Shown here piece after piece: positions 1-11,446 of a DNA stretch of 64,000 nt. The DNA is from Amphibalanus amphitrite (Eukaryota > Arthropoda > Thecostraca > Balanomorpha > Balanidae): assembly GCF_019059575.1 (NCBI RefSeq), contig NW_024883012.1, positions 82,497 through 146,496 of the forward strand, written 5' to 3'. The notes under the pieces are model-generated. The model had not been told where the DNA came from and did no database searches. It saw only the letters and a list, made by a program, of their open reading frames with translations. Numbering within the stretch: position 1 is the stretch's first letter; the number at the start of each line of letters is the position of its first letter. Position numbers and translations under genes: made by a program.

Positions 1-600
1 AAAATACGCGCCGGCCGAGGGGGGGGGGGTTGGTAGGACCCCCGTCGCTGTTTCGCCCCTGATGGAGCTAGAGCCTCGCGGAAAAAACGAGCGTGTGCGC
101 CGTTACGAGACGCAGTGACTGGTATCCAATTTTAAGGTCTCAGGTTAACCTGTGACCTCGTAGGTCAGGTCAAGTGGCCATGGCACGGATTCGTTTTTTT
201 ATTAATAACTTCGCGAAAAAATGCCGCAGAGCCGCAATTTTGGCATCATCGTGTTTGCCTCGCTCAGCTGCGTCGAATGGTATACTTTTTGTTCGGCTGA
301 AGTCAACTTTAGGTGTTGACCTCGGGTCAAGGTCAGGTCAGAGCCCTCCAGATCATGAAGTTGGTCGAAGGAGGTCGTGTTGCATATCATTCGATTCGGC
401 AGGTCTTCCTGAGTCCATTGGTGGCTTTCCCGACTCGCTAGCTCAATTTAATCGAGAGTTATTGAAGAAAAACTCTTATTACCCTAGTGACGTCATAAAT
501 GACGTCACGTAAGGCCAACAATGCAAAAGTGAAGCATCGGACCTTGCAATGAGTGCATGAAATCACGATTTCGTGTGCTTGAGATAGTTTATTAGGCTGG
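1..600. mobile_element. Fragment of TTAA/poly-G hairpin element (left end outside or lost)
   Basis: This stretch matches the left and central part of the complete element at 40683-41726. Both have the same start (GCGCCGGCCGAGG then a G run), a C-rich closing arm, then TTTCGCCCCTG-TGGAGCTAG, the GTGTGCGCCGTTACGAGACGC block, AGGTCAGGTCAAGTG, and a CGACTCGCTAGCTCAATTT block. Homology ends near 580, after GTGCTTGAGATAGTT; I see no right terminal repeat, so the copy is truncated or rearranged. The open frames inside it are not conserved at protein level between the two copies, which differ by frame-shifting indels, so it is non-coding DNA homology. Confidence 0.75.
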
Positions 601-3600
601 AACCTGTCCGGCCGCGCCGCCCCCGACCTTGGTCAGGTCACGCCGGGCGGCCGATTAGACATGTTCAAAGCTGAATTGACGGCAAATAGGCAAAAAGTGG
701 CAGCCGAAACTTGCTCGCTTATGTCCATAAAGGTGCGGAGAGTTCAGCCATGCCCTATTCGTCATATCCATTTTTATCCATTTTGACATTTTTCAACTTC
801 TTTATGAAATACTATCGTGAGAACGATACACATGCGAGGCTCCTGTTCTAACTCATTAAACTCAAAAACCATTAATTGAAAAGCTACCATGATAGCAGAA
901 ACAGCTTAATCATGAATTGTGCTATCCGGTGATATGCTATTTTCTCCTATATCTTCTCGAAACTTCCGTAAAATTTACATTGAAAACTGGACATATTTCT
1001 CAGTACCATAGCCCGATTTCAGGAACCGGAGCGTGGGTCTACTTTCGGCAGGGATATAAGCCCTCAAATGGTTAAGTGGCTTAAAAATAAGGTTGTATCC
1101 GATAACTTCAGACAATTTCCTACCCATTGATAGGTATAAATAACAGTTTATCGAAAGTCGGGTTTTTGATTAAATTCGCGCTAATCTGGTATTCGGCAAG
1201 ACCGTGCAGCGGCTCGTGGGTTAAATACGGTTGAAAACTATAAAACAGAAGTGACGATAATAACGAATTTACAATAATACAAAGCAGGAAAACAAACGTT
1301 CATGAAAAATAACATAAACACTGCGAGAGGCGGCGATTGGCGGCGCAAAGGGCGGCCGTGCTGGACGGACACGCCGCAGCTAAATAATAACGCGCCGCGC
1401 CACACTCTTTTACAGCAAATATCTTTATATTACGAATTCATTTCATTGTAAAGAAAGAAAATATTGTCTGATTATTTGAAGAAAAAAAAACAGGCAAATA
1501 ATAAACTGTGCGACCCATACTGATAACTTTTTGAAACACCATGAACCTAATTTGACCAAAGCTGCACCAAATCTGCACCAAATATGAACCAATGTGTACC
1601 AAATAGCCGTCGTGAAAACGGCTAAAAACGTGTGACGACCAGTGTGTAACAATGGGGCTACCATAATTGAGATGAGCTGATTAATTAATGTTTGCTGTGG
1701 ATTAAAGGAAGGTTGAGTAGACAGAAGGGTGGGAGACGGGGGAGTGTTGGATAATGGTCGTAAATGCATGACAAAGCAAGGTCTGTTGTTTGTTGTATTG
1801 GCATTGAGCAATGTTCAAACTTCAAAGGGTTTTATATCGACCTACGAACTGTTTTATGGATTCACGAAACCAACATAGTACAAAAGCAAGCACGAACTCT
1901 CGAACACAAAAGCATCACCAGTCAGGCCAAGAATGTCAACAATGTGGTCCACATGTCAAGAATGTGGTAAGGAAATCAACATATTTACATCGTAAGTGGT
2001 TTCGCTTGATCGTCCACATAGCAATGGGTGCCATTGCTTTTTTGCAACTGACCTGGCTAAACAACACCAGACATCACAAACGGATGAGACAAAGATTCAA
2101 GTTGATACGACATGGAGAGCTAAGGTAGCTCGAGAACTGAGCTCGTTTTCTAGTAAAATGTCTGCAGCGCTGTAAGGATGTCTGCCGAAATAGCGTGTTT
2201 CTTTAGTGGTCTGCTGTTCTAGAGGAAATGACACCCATTGCGAAACCCGGAAACGCGGCTACGTGATATTGTTTGGCCGGGGCTGACCTATTTGTAGGGT
2301 CAGGGACTGGCTGTGTGGTAATGGCATTTTCAAAACACTGGGAAATACAATCGAACAGTTTCAACTGAAACATGGATAAATTATAAACCAGATAAAGAAA
2401 ACAAACGAGCAACATCACTCGAGTATGTAATGAATTGAAGTCACCGAATAAATCAGGCTGCCTAAGACCGTCATCCATGGGATTTTGAGTGAGTGACGGC
2501 TGATAGTCAAATAACGACGAGGAGGGACAACAGGGCGGATTTCGCTTCATCTCTGCATCATGCAAATTTAAAAGTGTATCTGTTTCAGCGATCCTTTATC
2601 ATGTCACACAACTGCAATGCAAGTAAAGTAAAAAAGCGAAGCATCAGTATCAGTTGACTGTTATCTGCGCGTCGTAACGCAATATCTGGCAGCATAGCAA
2701 CAGCAGTAGCCATGCAAGTGCCTGTTTCTTGAGCCATACAACACTAAAAAATAAATCCACCTCGAACACAGAGGTGCACAAAAAGCCCAGCCTGTCTCCT
2801 ACACGGTCTCCGATGGCTCCGGTTTGTCTCACCGATCATCTTTAGGTATATCCAAGCATATCTATGCTTTCAAGTGAAGCTGGTTATATTACATTAGAGT
2901 TATTCATATTTACAGGACGTAAACGCTATTTCTGAAGTGTGTTTCTTTCTGAAGCTATCCGCAGATATATCGTCATTTTTTAAGAAGCCGACAGACATAC
3001 GGTTATGCACTGCTTTGGGCAAAGTGCGAGGCAGGGCTTGGTACACCTCCACCTGAAATGCATACTGGTGGTGTATAAATAGACTAGAGTGAGGCGGTCT
3101 AGTTGTTGACTGTGTCTGGAAACACTTGGAAAGTCAAGAACTACCCTAATAAAACCATAGGGACGCCCAATTAATTCCTCTCATCCAATGAGGGTTCAGT
3201 TCCACATGGACCAGACGGGCGTCCATCTGCCGTCCCATAGCGTCCCTCTCCCGTTTAGTGGGGCAGTTACTACTTGGCGGGCTGAAGGTGAAGTGACCTA
3301 ACGCTGCAGTGTGCGGTGCACATCAGTGTTTCTGTTTTGGGATCTGAAACTTTAAGGAGTGTGTAACAAGTTTTTTCCTGGATCAACATTACTTCATTTA
3401 GGTAAGAAAACATTTGAGGACGATTTTGCAATATTTGCTAATGGAACGAAGCCCATTAAATTGCGATGGAATACCTATCATATTGAGAAGGACCACAAAC
3501 TTTCAGAAAACGTTTTGACTGTAGGCTTTAAGAAGCATCCTTTTATAATCCATCGCTGACTACATATATAGTGCAATGTATACACATTTCACGTGCATCG

Positions 3601-6600
3601 CTAATCTCTTCGCTAATACAGATCCTGGTATAATTTTTTTATTTAGCAAACCTCAGCTGTCATGTAAAATTTTCACGACGCATTCATACATTACAGTTTA
3701 GAGGCAGATAAATCCGATATTGCTGTTTTCTGCGCGGATCTGTGAGGTCGGTCCCTGCCATGGATGGTGTGAGACCATCCATGCTGCCGATCGTTCGACG
3801 CGCTAGTTTTATTAGGGGTTATATGACCGAAGGACATCGACGGCCGACGGAAATGCCTCGCCTGGCGGGGACACCAATGTGGAACACGCTGCCGGTTTTT
3901 CCGAAGTAAAACTGGAGATTTGCTAGACAAAGTTAGATTGAGTGAAATTAATGTACTTAGCCATATGAAAGCAAATGTTTGACAGAAAGTAAGCGGCCAT
4001 TTTGTCGCTGCTGGAGACAACTGCCTGAAAGCTAACAGCATTCCCGCAACATCCAATTTCTCATCGATACGTATCAAATGAAGCAGGGCAGATGGCCATA
4101 TTATTTTTCTTCGGATGTCGGAATATAGCAACATGTTAAAATACCAAAAAAGGTGCATTGTCCTTGTTCATAACACAGCCTTTGTTCTGGGTCTGTGCCT
4201 TTGGATGGATCTCATGTAGTGCTTAAAATCTTAAGAAAAATGCACTAAGTATCCATTTGAATTATTACTTATGCCAACATGAATGGTAGAATTTGTTGTC
4301 AAGTCTAGATGTGTTTCCTCCACTCTCAATGACTGATAACTGTTTTGCTGAGTAATGTTTTGTAATCTATTAATTTCTATGCCAGTGGTGGCTCAAATAT
4401 CCTGTTATAGCTATGCAATGTCTAATCTTATATTGTTTAAATAAAGTTAGGCAAATTCAACTGAAATTATGACTGTGATATTTGAAATATGTCATCTGAT
4501 TGACCTTCATCATGACTACATATAGCCTGGGCAAGGATTATGTCAAAAATGGCAAGGCAAGAGGAAAATAGAACAACTCAGATTGTATTGCCACTCCTTT
4601 AGTCAGAGAATGAGGACAAGTTATAAGCAAAAAGCACCTACATGTCTTATCTTGAAATCAATGTCAAAGCCTACCTGGCAACTTAGTATGGTCTCCCTCA
4701 TTTTAAAATAATGCAATGCATTAGGTACTGGTACATTGCTCTGTGTGAAATATATGGAGAACTTCACAAACCCCATTACAAATTAGTTTTATAAGCTTGT
4801 GCTTCAAATTGCTGCTTCCCACACTAACTGAAAGGCCTTTGAGCAAACTCATTAGCAAACTCCATGCCATCATATATTGATATTGAGTAAACATGTTGAA
4901 TACTTAACTGACCATTTACCTTTTTCTATAATCATATCATTCACAATTCTACACAGACCTGTAGACAATTCATGACACATTTTCCACCCACAAAATTATT
5001 ATATACACAACTGAACACAAAGCATATGCTGAAAATAATCACATATCTCTGTTGCCTTTTTGCTATAAGGTACCTGTCTATAACACATGAATAATTTGAT
5101 GTTGTGAGCCTTGTGCCCAGATGAATGTTTGTGGTATTGGTGTTACAACAAGGAAATTGAAAATTTGTCATGCAGCTTAGAGAAGTTATACCTAGGTAAT
5201 GTTCAAAATGAAGTGAGATGCCTTCAATTACTAAAACTCCAGTACATTGAAGAGCCAATATTCTTTTGAAGGAAATTATTACCTATTTACATTAAAGCTA
5301 GATAGGTAGTTACCTGCATGCTAGCATCTCTCAATGTTGTCCTTTATCATCAAAATGAATGGAAACTTTAAAAAAAGTTGAAGTGATCAGATAGGATAGG
5401 TAAAGAAATTTCACAATTCAGTTAATCATCCTTCACACCTTTGTAGTTGTTTCTGAAAGCCACTTCAATTGCTTGCCACACTATTTTTTCCAATATAACT
5501 GCAGATAAATGAATCAATTGGCTTATCTAATATCTACAGGAATATGTGACATAAGGACACACGATTTTTAGCATGGGTACCCAGTTTTCAGTTCTTAGCA
5601 TGGATACCCAGTTTCAGTTCTCACCAAGCCAATTAGGTTGGGTACCTACCTACTTACAAGCACCTCCACATAATCGCTCCCCAAAATGCCCCCTGCCACG
5701 AACCTCTTATGAAGAGTTTAGAAGTGCAGGCTGCAGATTTCCGGCCCATGCAGAGTTTTCATTTCTTTAGCAATTCCTTAACTCCACTTGGAGCTCACTG
5801 AACCTTATATTACCACACCATCACAAAATATAATGTGAAGTCCTTTCACTTTGCTTACACTCCTTACACTGCACAAGACACACATCCACAGCACAGTACA
5901 AGCAACTGAAGCGAGCTGTTCACTGTTACAATTATCTTTCAAATTCAACTGACACCGATAGCTGGTTACCACGCAACGCGCTAGCAAATGGCGTCAGCTT
6001 GTCCCACGAATGGCGGTTGCTATGGAAACCAGCTGACGAAACTTAACAGAACCCATTTTCGAACAGGAGTTTTGTTTTAACTGATAGGCGCCCAAAGAAT
6101 TTGTGCGCCGTTTTTCGAAACATGCCCACCACTTTCGCAGTTTTTCTTCCTACATTTTACCTACACGGTGTCTCATGAGACACAATGTTAATCCAATGGG
6201 AACTGTCTCGTGGGTGTCTCATGGAGGAGATTTGTAGGAACTGTTTTTGAAGACACGTTAAGAAATGTAATGACCAAATCCCGTTGACAGCTGATTGTAC
6301 CGACCAATTGCTACCAGTTAGCTGTTTTTATAGTCATTTTTGTACAGAAAACACAAACTGAAATCTGTCTCGCGGCTGCCCTCTTCGGCTATTTCCTGTC
6401 TCCTACATTGTAGGCAAGTAGGAAGGTTTGTGCACCTCTGCTCGAACACCAACTCCGCAGACTGTATGTTGTAGAGGTCACTGGCTATCCTCCAGATGAT
6501 CCTCTTTAACACTGTCCCGGGGTTAATCCTCCAGACACGCTCTTCGTCACCCAGTATCCTCACCAGCCTTGTTCCAACACCTAAAACACTGCGATTCATG

Positions 6601-6730
6601 AAATCTGAGCATGCATCTGGGTTTACTATTGAGAAATAGACCAGCGTTATAACGTAAACTAACGGTGGGTATGCCCGCTCAGCTTCTGTAGATCAGAACA
6701 TGGTCACTGAACATGATGCTGTTCTTAGAG
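601..6730. other. Gene-free stretch
   Basis: I find no supported gene in these 6.1 kb. Open frames are short, without splice-linked partners or recognisable domains. The region is AT-rich, especially 4200-5800. An imperfect inverted motif (GGGACGCCC and GGGCGTCC) lies at about 3160-3245. Around 6160-6230 the motif GTCTCATG is repeated in a short imperfect palindrome. Confidence 0.5.
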
Positions 6731-6733
6731 AAG

Positions 6734-6740
6734 TATATAA
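6734..6740 (+). promoter_or_regulatory. TATA box of gene A
   Basis: TATATAA lies 67 bases upstream of the ATG at 6807, which fits a transcription start near 6765 and a short leader. The other five family genes have a TATA box in a comparable position. Confidence 0.75.
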
Positions 6741-6806
6741 GCTGGAGGTGGTGTGAGAAAAGACACACATTGCCTTGGAACGTCAACTGACACACACTGA
6801 AGCAAG

Positions 6807-7733
6807 ATGAAGATCGCTGTCGGAGTTATCTTGGCTACAGTGGTGGTAAGTAGGCGAGTTGGAGGAAGTGACGCTATTTTGATGACGTAAAGTGGCATTT
6901 GTTTGGGAAGCTTTGAACTCCAGAGAGTTTTTTGTCCGTCTCTAAATGTTTCAATGGAGGAGCCTATAATAAAGTTCTTACTTGGAGGCCAGACTCCATG
7001 GATTAGGAAACAAATCAGCCGCAATAAACACTGATCGAAACTTTTCCGACCTTGTTTCTAATTTTTACTGTTTTTCTGTTAAACTATTCCATCCGATGGA
7101 CGTTTCTTATTGACTTTCTTTGAAGTTCACTGATGAGTCTTTCCTTCGCAGGTGGCGATCGCTGCCGAGTCCGCTGACCCGGCGACCTCCGCCAAGGTCA
7201 CCGACTCCGCCGCCGACTCCGCCGCCGACTCCGGCAGCCGGCAGGGCCGTCTGCTGCTCCTCCTCAAGAAGAAGGCTCTGATCGCGGGCGCCCCGCTGGT
7301 AATCGCCAAGGGAGTGGGCGCCAAGGCCGGCTTCGCCAAGGCTGCCATCGTCAAGAAGGGAGCCGTAGTCGGACTGGGCGGCCTGGCAGGAGCCGCTGGA
7401 CTCAAGGGACTCGGTGGACTGGCCGGAACCGCCGGACTGGCGGGAACCGCCGGACTCAAGGGACTCGGGGGTCTAGCAGGACTCGGAGGAGTGGCCGGAG
7501 TCGCTGGAGTCTCTGGAGTCTCCGGACTCGGAGGAGTGTACGGAGGAAGGCTCGTCTCCACTGTCGGGGGCGCCGGTCGGGTGGTCTATGTGAACCAGGC
7601 TCAGCCGCAGGTGTACTACGGAGGAGCCTCCAGGGTGCACGTGGCCAAGCCAGTCGTGGTGGAGGTGCCCTCGGTGCCACAGCACGTGCACTATGGTAGC
7701 AGTTACGGCTATGGACAGAAGCATGTCTATTAG
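6807..7733 (+). CDS. Gene A: secreted Gly/Leu/Val-repeat structural protein, two exons
   Basis: Exon 1 is 6807-6845 (13 codons) with donor GTAAG. Exon 2 is 7152-7733 after acceptor TTCGCAG; the intron is phase 0. The 206-aa product starts with signal peptide MKIAVGVILATVVVAIAA. A Ser/Ala/Asp spacer follows, then the family motif SRQGRLLLLLKKKALIAGAP at about residues 45-65. About 65 residues of GLGGLAG/GVAGV repeats come next, then a Tyr/Val/His tail ending in KHVY. There are no Cys residues in the mature chain and no catalytic motif. From composition I infer an extracellular structural protein (cuticle or matrix). Gene B is nearly identical over the mature part. A polyadenylation signal follows at 7998. 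The long antisense frames opposite exon 2 are shadows produced by its GC-rich repeats. The Osiris family is a distant alternative, but its Cys region is absent. Confidence 0.85.
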
Positions 7734-7997
7734 ACATGCAGCCATAGCAGTATTAGACGCGCACCAAAATATCATGTGTTGTGTTTGCTCTTTGCTCAAT
7801 GCTAAGTTACCTTAGGATGTGGAGCAGGCATAACAATGCTCTTGTTTCTGCACAGCATTATCCATTGTCATCAGAGATTTATGTGAAGTGTCGCCATTGA
7901 TACTCTTTTCGCCGCAATTGACCATTCTGTCCCGTACGATTCGACTTGTGGATCATATCATCAATCATACCTATCACGTCGCACTTATTGATGTCAC

Positions 7998-8003
7998 AAT
8001 AAA
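7998..8003 (+). promoter_or_regulatory. Polyadenylation signal of gene A
   Basis: AATAAA lies about 265 bases after the stop codon. Gene B has one at a closely similar distance (16615-16620). Confidence 0.55.
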
Positions 8004-8626
8004 TGCAGACACTGATAATAACAGCCTTTGTCTCTTTTTTGGAATCGTGTACCACACCGTTGAGTTCTCCCTCACTCTCTGACCATAGAAAGGAGTAATT
8101 TATGGGTCAAAGTACAACTATTCCGTGTACCACAGGAGTCTTCTGAGGATCGATTCTTAGACCTCTATTATCTGCAGTTTCTCCAACAAGCTGTTGAACC
8201 AATTGCTACACTCTCCGGTAGTTCAGATGATCCTGACTGTCAGCAAGAGCCAAATTTTTGCTGAAGTCAAAGAAAACGTTACCAGCCTCATGAAATATGA
8301 CACATATCTCGCTTAAAGGGACCCTCCCACCTTCAAAAAGTTAATGAATTGGCACAAAAGTGATGTAGCGTGAATCACAAAGAGCGAAAATGAACATCTA
8401 CCAAATTTTACCGGAAAATATTCACCCGTTTTCGAGATATAAGACTTTTATTTTTGTTTACTTTTTGGGAAATCCGCTGTTTCTATGACGTAACATAAAG
8501 GTTTTCTTTACGTCGGCATTTGGAAGCAATAATTTGGTATCAAAGTGCGACAAATATTGCGCGAATGATGCGTTTATCTTATCAAGGTCAATATATGATG
8601 GCCAATAAAGGATTCCAGGACAATTC

Positions 8627-8867
8627 TTCTTATGGCATTTCTTCGTATCGCAATTCTTCGTCTGCAAATCTTCGTCAGGGCATTTATTTATTCGTACCTA
8701 TCGCATTACTTTGTCTCGCACCAGGGTATATGAAAATCGGCTCGCATTTCTTCTTCAACGCAAATATATGCAAGAGTAAGCATTGAGGGACAAATAAATG
8801 CACCGACGAAGATTTGTAGACGAAGAAATGCGGACGAAAAATTGTGTTACGAAGAAATGTCATGCGA
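8627..8867. repeat. Inverted repeat with 15-mer tandem arms (small foldback)
   Basis: The left arm (8627-8700) carries units such as TTCTTCGTATCGCAA, TTCTTCGTCTGCAAA and TCTTCGTC. The right arm (8790-8867) carries the reverse complements in matching order, around a central 90-base spacer. The build (short tandem units in inverted arms) resembles the larger foldback element at 58200-60838. No clear target duplication was found. Confidence 0.6.
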
Positions 8868-10004
8868 GGATTCGTTCGGGTACCATGACATTTATGTGAT
8901 TTCAAAGTCAAGGTTCACAGCTGATCTGCTAAATCAAGCCAAGAATCCAAACTATCAAAAAACTATAAATATTTGTTTGTCTGTCACAGAGGTCTCAAGC
9001 AATATAAGGTTGACATATGTTGAATCAAAAATCTACTGCCACAACTCACATCTCCTGCCTTAGTTTATCATTGTTGTTTGAACTTGCTTTCAAGAGAAAC
9101 AGAAGCCAGTATCTGATATCACTTCAGATGATTGTTTCAAGATCTGAGTTCAAATGGAAATAAAAGCAAGATCAAGATGAAACAGGGATTATTGCTGTTA
9201 ATAGTTTGGCCATGATACAACAAGCACATAAATCATTAGCCAAATCAAATACTGCATGGTTTGTCAAGATGTTTGTTGTCTGTCGTCTGTCGAGCTGCTA
9301 TGAACACTGAATGCTCTCACTCTTACTTTAAAGAGAGTAGTTTAAGTTGAATGGTAGTGAGCTGTAATTAGACAAAGCAGCTATTCAGTGCTCACATCAA
9401 GCCAGGCTAGCAAATGGCATCAACTGTGGTGGGAGGAAGCAGGTTCGGCAGCCCTATGTTGTAAACTTCTGTTATGTCTTGTGTTTGATCAACTGATGTT
9501 TTCTGCTCTGTTTTGTGCAGTGATAGTAGCAGGTAACTGCATGCTTGTCAAATTATGTGAATAAACGAATTCATAACATTGCATTTTTCTCTCCATGCAA
9601 GGAACAAGTAAGATGTTGTAGAAAATGTAATAGAGGGCTGCATTGCTGATTTTGCACTTTATCAGAGCTTTATTTAGAATTGCTTTCCTGAAAGCTACAC
9701 ACAGGCCACAGTGCTGAAATTCACAATGTCATAGCTTTTGGCAGAAAAAAGAAAAGACTTACCTAGGTAAAATTGGCTGAAAGAATGGCAGAGCAGGTCT
9801 TGATGCGTATGCCCATCCGTGTGCTTGCCGAAGCCGAACTGACTGCAACACATTTAACTCTGACCCACCATGGTGGCTGGCATATCCTGAACTTTCACCA
9901 CTCTAAACAAGACAACTTTCAGCCCTCAGCATTGTATTAAAACACTGTACAAAACACTCAAAATTTGTTTCAGTGCCATCCACGGACAAGCGGGACAACA
10001 TCAG

Positions 10005-10165
10005 TCGCCATTCACCAGGCCAGTAAAAACAGAATAGATAATAGCTTCAAACCCATGTAGTCAGAGTTACTAGGTCTGCACCTCAAAACAAAATCCAGGT
10101 GACATTCACCACGCCAGTAAAAAACAGGTACTTAGGTAACGTAACAGCTTCAAATCTGGTAACAT
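10005..10165 (+). repeat. Imperfect direct repeat, about 95-base spacing
   Basis: CATTCACCAGGCCAGTAAAA...AGCTTCAAA near 10012-10050 recurs as CATTCACCACGCCAGTAAAA...AGCTTCAAA near 10104-10156. It is a diverged local duplication with no coding frame. Confidence 0.5.
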
Positions 10166-11446
10166 GTTGGTCGGACTTTACACTACCATATTTACATGGA
10201 ATAATATGATACCAAACAATAGTGCAACCATTCTGGACAACAAAAGTGTATGATAAAATTAATTTAGAATACTCTGGCAGCATGATTTACGAGCACAGGC
10301 AGGTGTTACCTACTAGCCTTCTCAATGCTCGTAAAACCAACATTGTAGTTTTGATTTTACCTTACATGATAACACACTTGGCGGCAATGGCACATTTAAT
10401 TTAATACTTGAAAAGACCAGTTATAACCACTTCACAAGCACAATTGCACCTCATGCCGACATCCTTTTCCAAAGACAGTCAGCAGCGTCTTTCGTCAAAA
10501 CTGGAAGATAAATCCCCTTTCAACTGTTAACATCAAAAATATTTCTTCATGGTGTGACTGTGACCTCCATATGGAAACCTTGCAGGAAAAGAATTAATGT
10601 CAATTGTCAGCTCTTCAAATTTCTTTGGACTTTAACTTCCAGTACCATACCCAGTTTGCTTTGATATTTTGTTTTTTATTCCATGTTTAAGTTGAACACC
10701 AAGCTCCAGATATAGCAGGCAGCTTGATCATCTTCGGCCTTGGTATAATATCAGTCCAAGTTCCAGTGGTGGGTATCTTCTAATATTCAAATTAAAATGA
10801 AAAGCAATAGGCTTTCTCAGCGCCGACGACGGATTTCACGTTGATAAAAAAGGGAGCTCAAGGTCAGCAAAACTCGGGTTCAAGGAATGGCGGGCGTTGA
10901 AATGACTGCTGACGTCATCAAAAAACCGCTAATGGTTAAGAGATAGGGACTACGCTGGTCCCACCCTGCAAGTAAAGGGAAGAAATTTCTTGAACACCAT
11001 AAAGCTGCGGGGGTTGCGACCAGGATAAATGGTGGTTTCTGAGCCTGGCCGCAAACTTGGCTATCTCAACTCAAAACTAATGTTAAGGTGGGATGGTCCC
11101 TTTAAATGGGTACACTTTATAATAAAATTAAAACGATGCCAGTTGGTTGGCTGCTATTTCAGCACATATTTCAGGTAATGCATTGGTTTAATGAACACCC
11201 TTTGACTTAGGGTTAAAAATTATCAACGATAGCAAAGTAGGTTTTCTAGCAACTTATACTGTGCGTTGTGCGTAGTAATTTCTTCATTTTTTATTTTATT
11301 ATTTTACGTCATCAGACACTCCACAACACGGTGGCTATTACGTGTCAATTGTCAGTGAATAAAACGGTTGGGGAAGTCAAATGGGACACGGCACACAACA
11401 ATCATCCGCTGAAACAACAGCACACACAACACTAACACACGCACAA

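Larger units (their letters stand above)
8313..11105. mobile_element. TTAA-flanked 2.8-kb non-autonomous DNA element
   Basis: TTAA at 8313-8316 and 11102-11105 flanks terminal inverted repeats of about 17 bp with one mismatch (left AGGGACCCTCCCACCTT, right complement AGGGACCATCCCACCTT). TTAA targets are typical of the piggyBac superfamily. No transposase frame is visible in the interior, so it would be non-autonomous. Two separate elements with similar ends are an alternative, since internal sequence next to the two ends is unrelated. Contents include the hairpin at 8627-8867 and a diverged repeat at 10005-10165. Confidence 0.5.

Noticed and set aside
174..512. Frame of 112 codons and its counterpart at 40889-41155
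   Set aside because: The DNA is homologous, but indels shift the frame between copies, so no protein is conserved.
7127..7799. Long minus-strand frames opposite gene A (and the matching plus-strand frames over gene B)
   Set aside because: They mirror the GC-rich Gly-repeat exon, have no signal peptide or splice partners, and exist only because the sense strand lacks certain codons.
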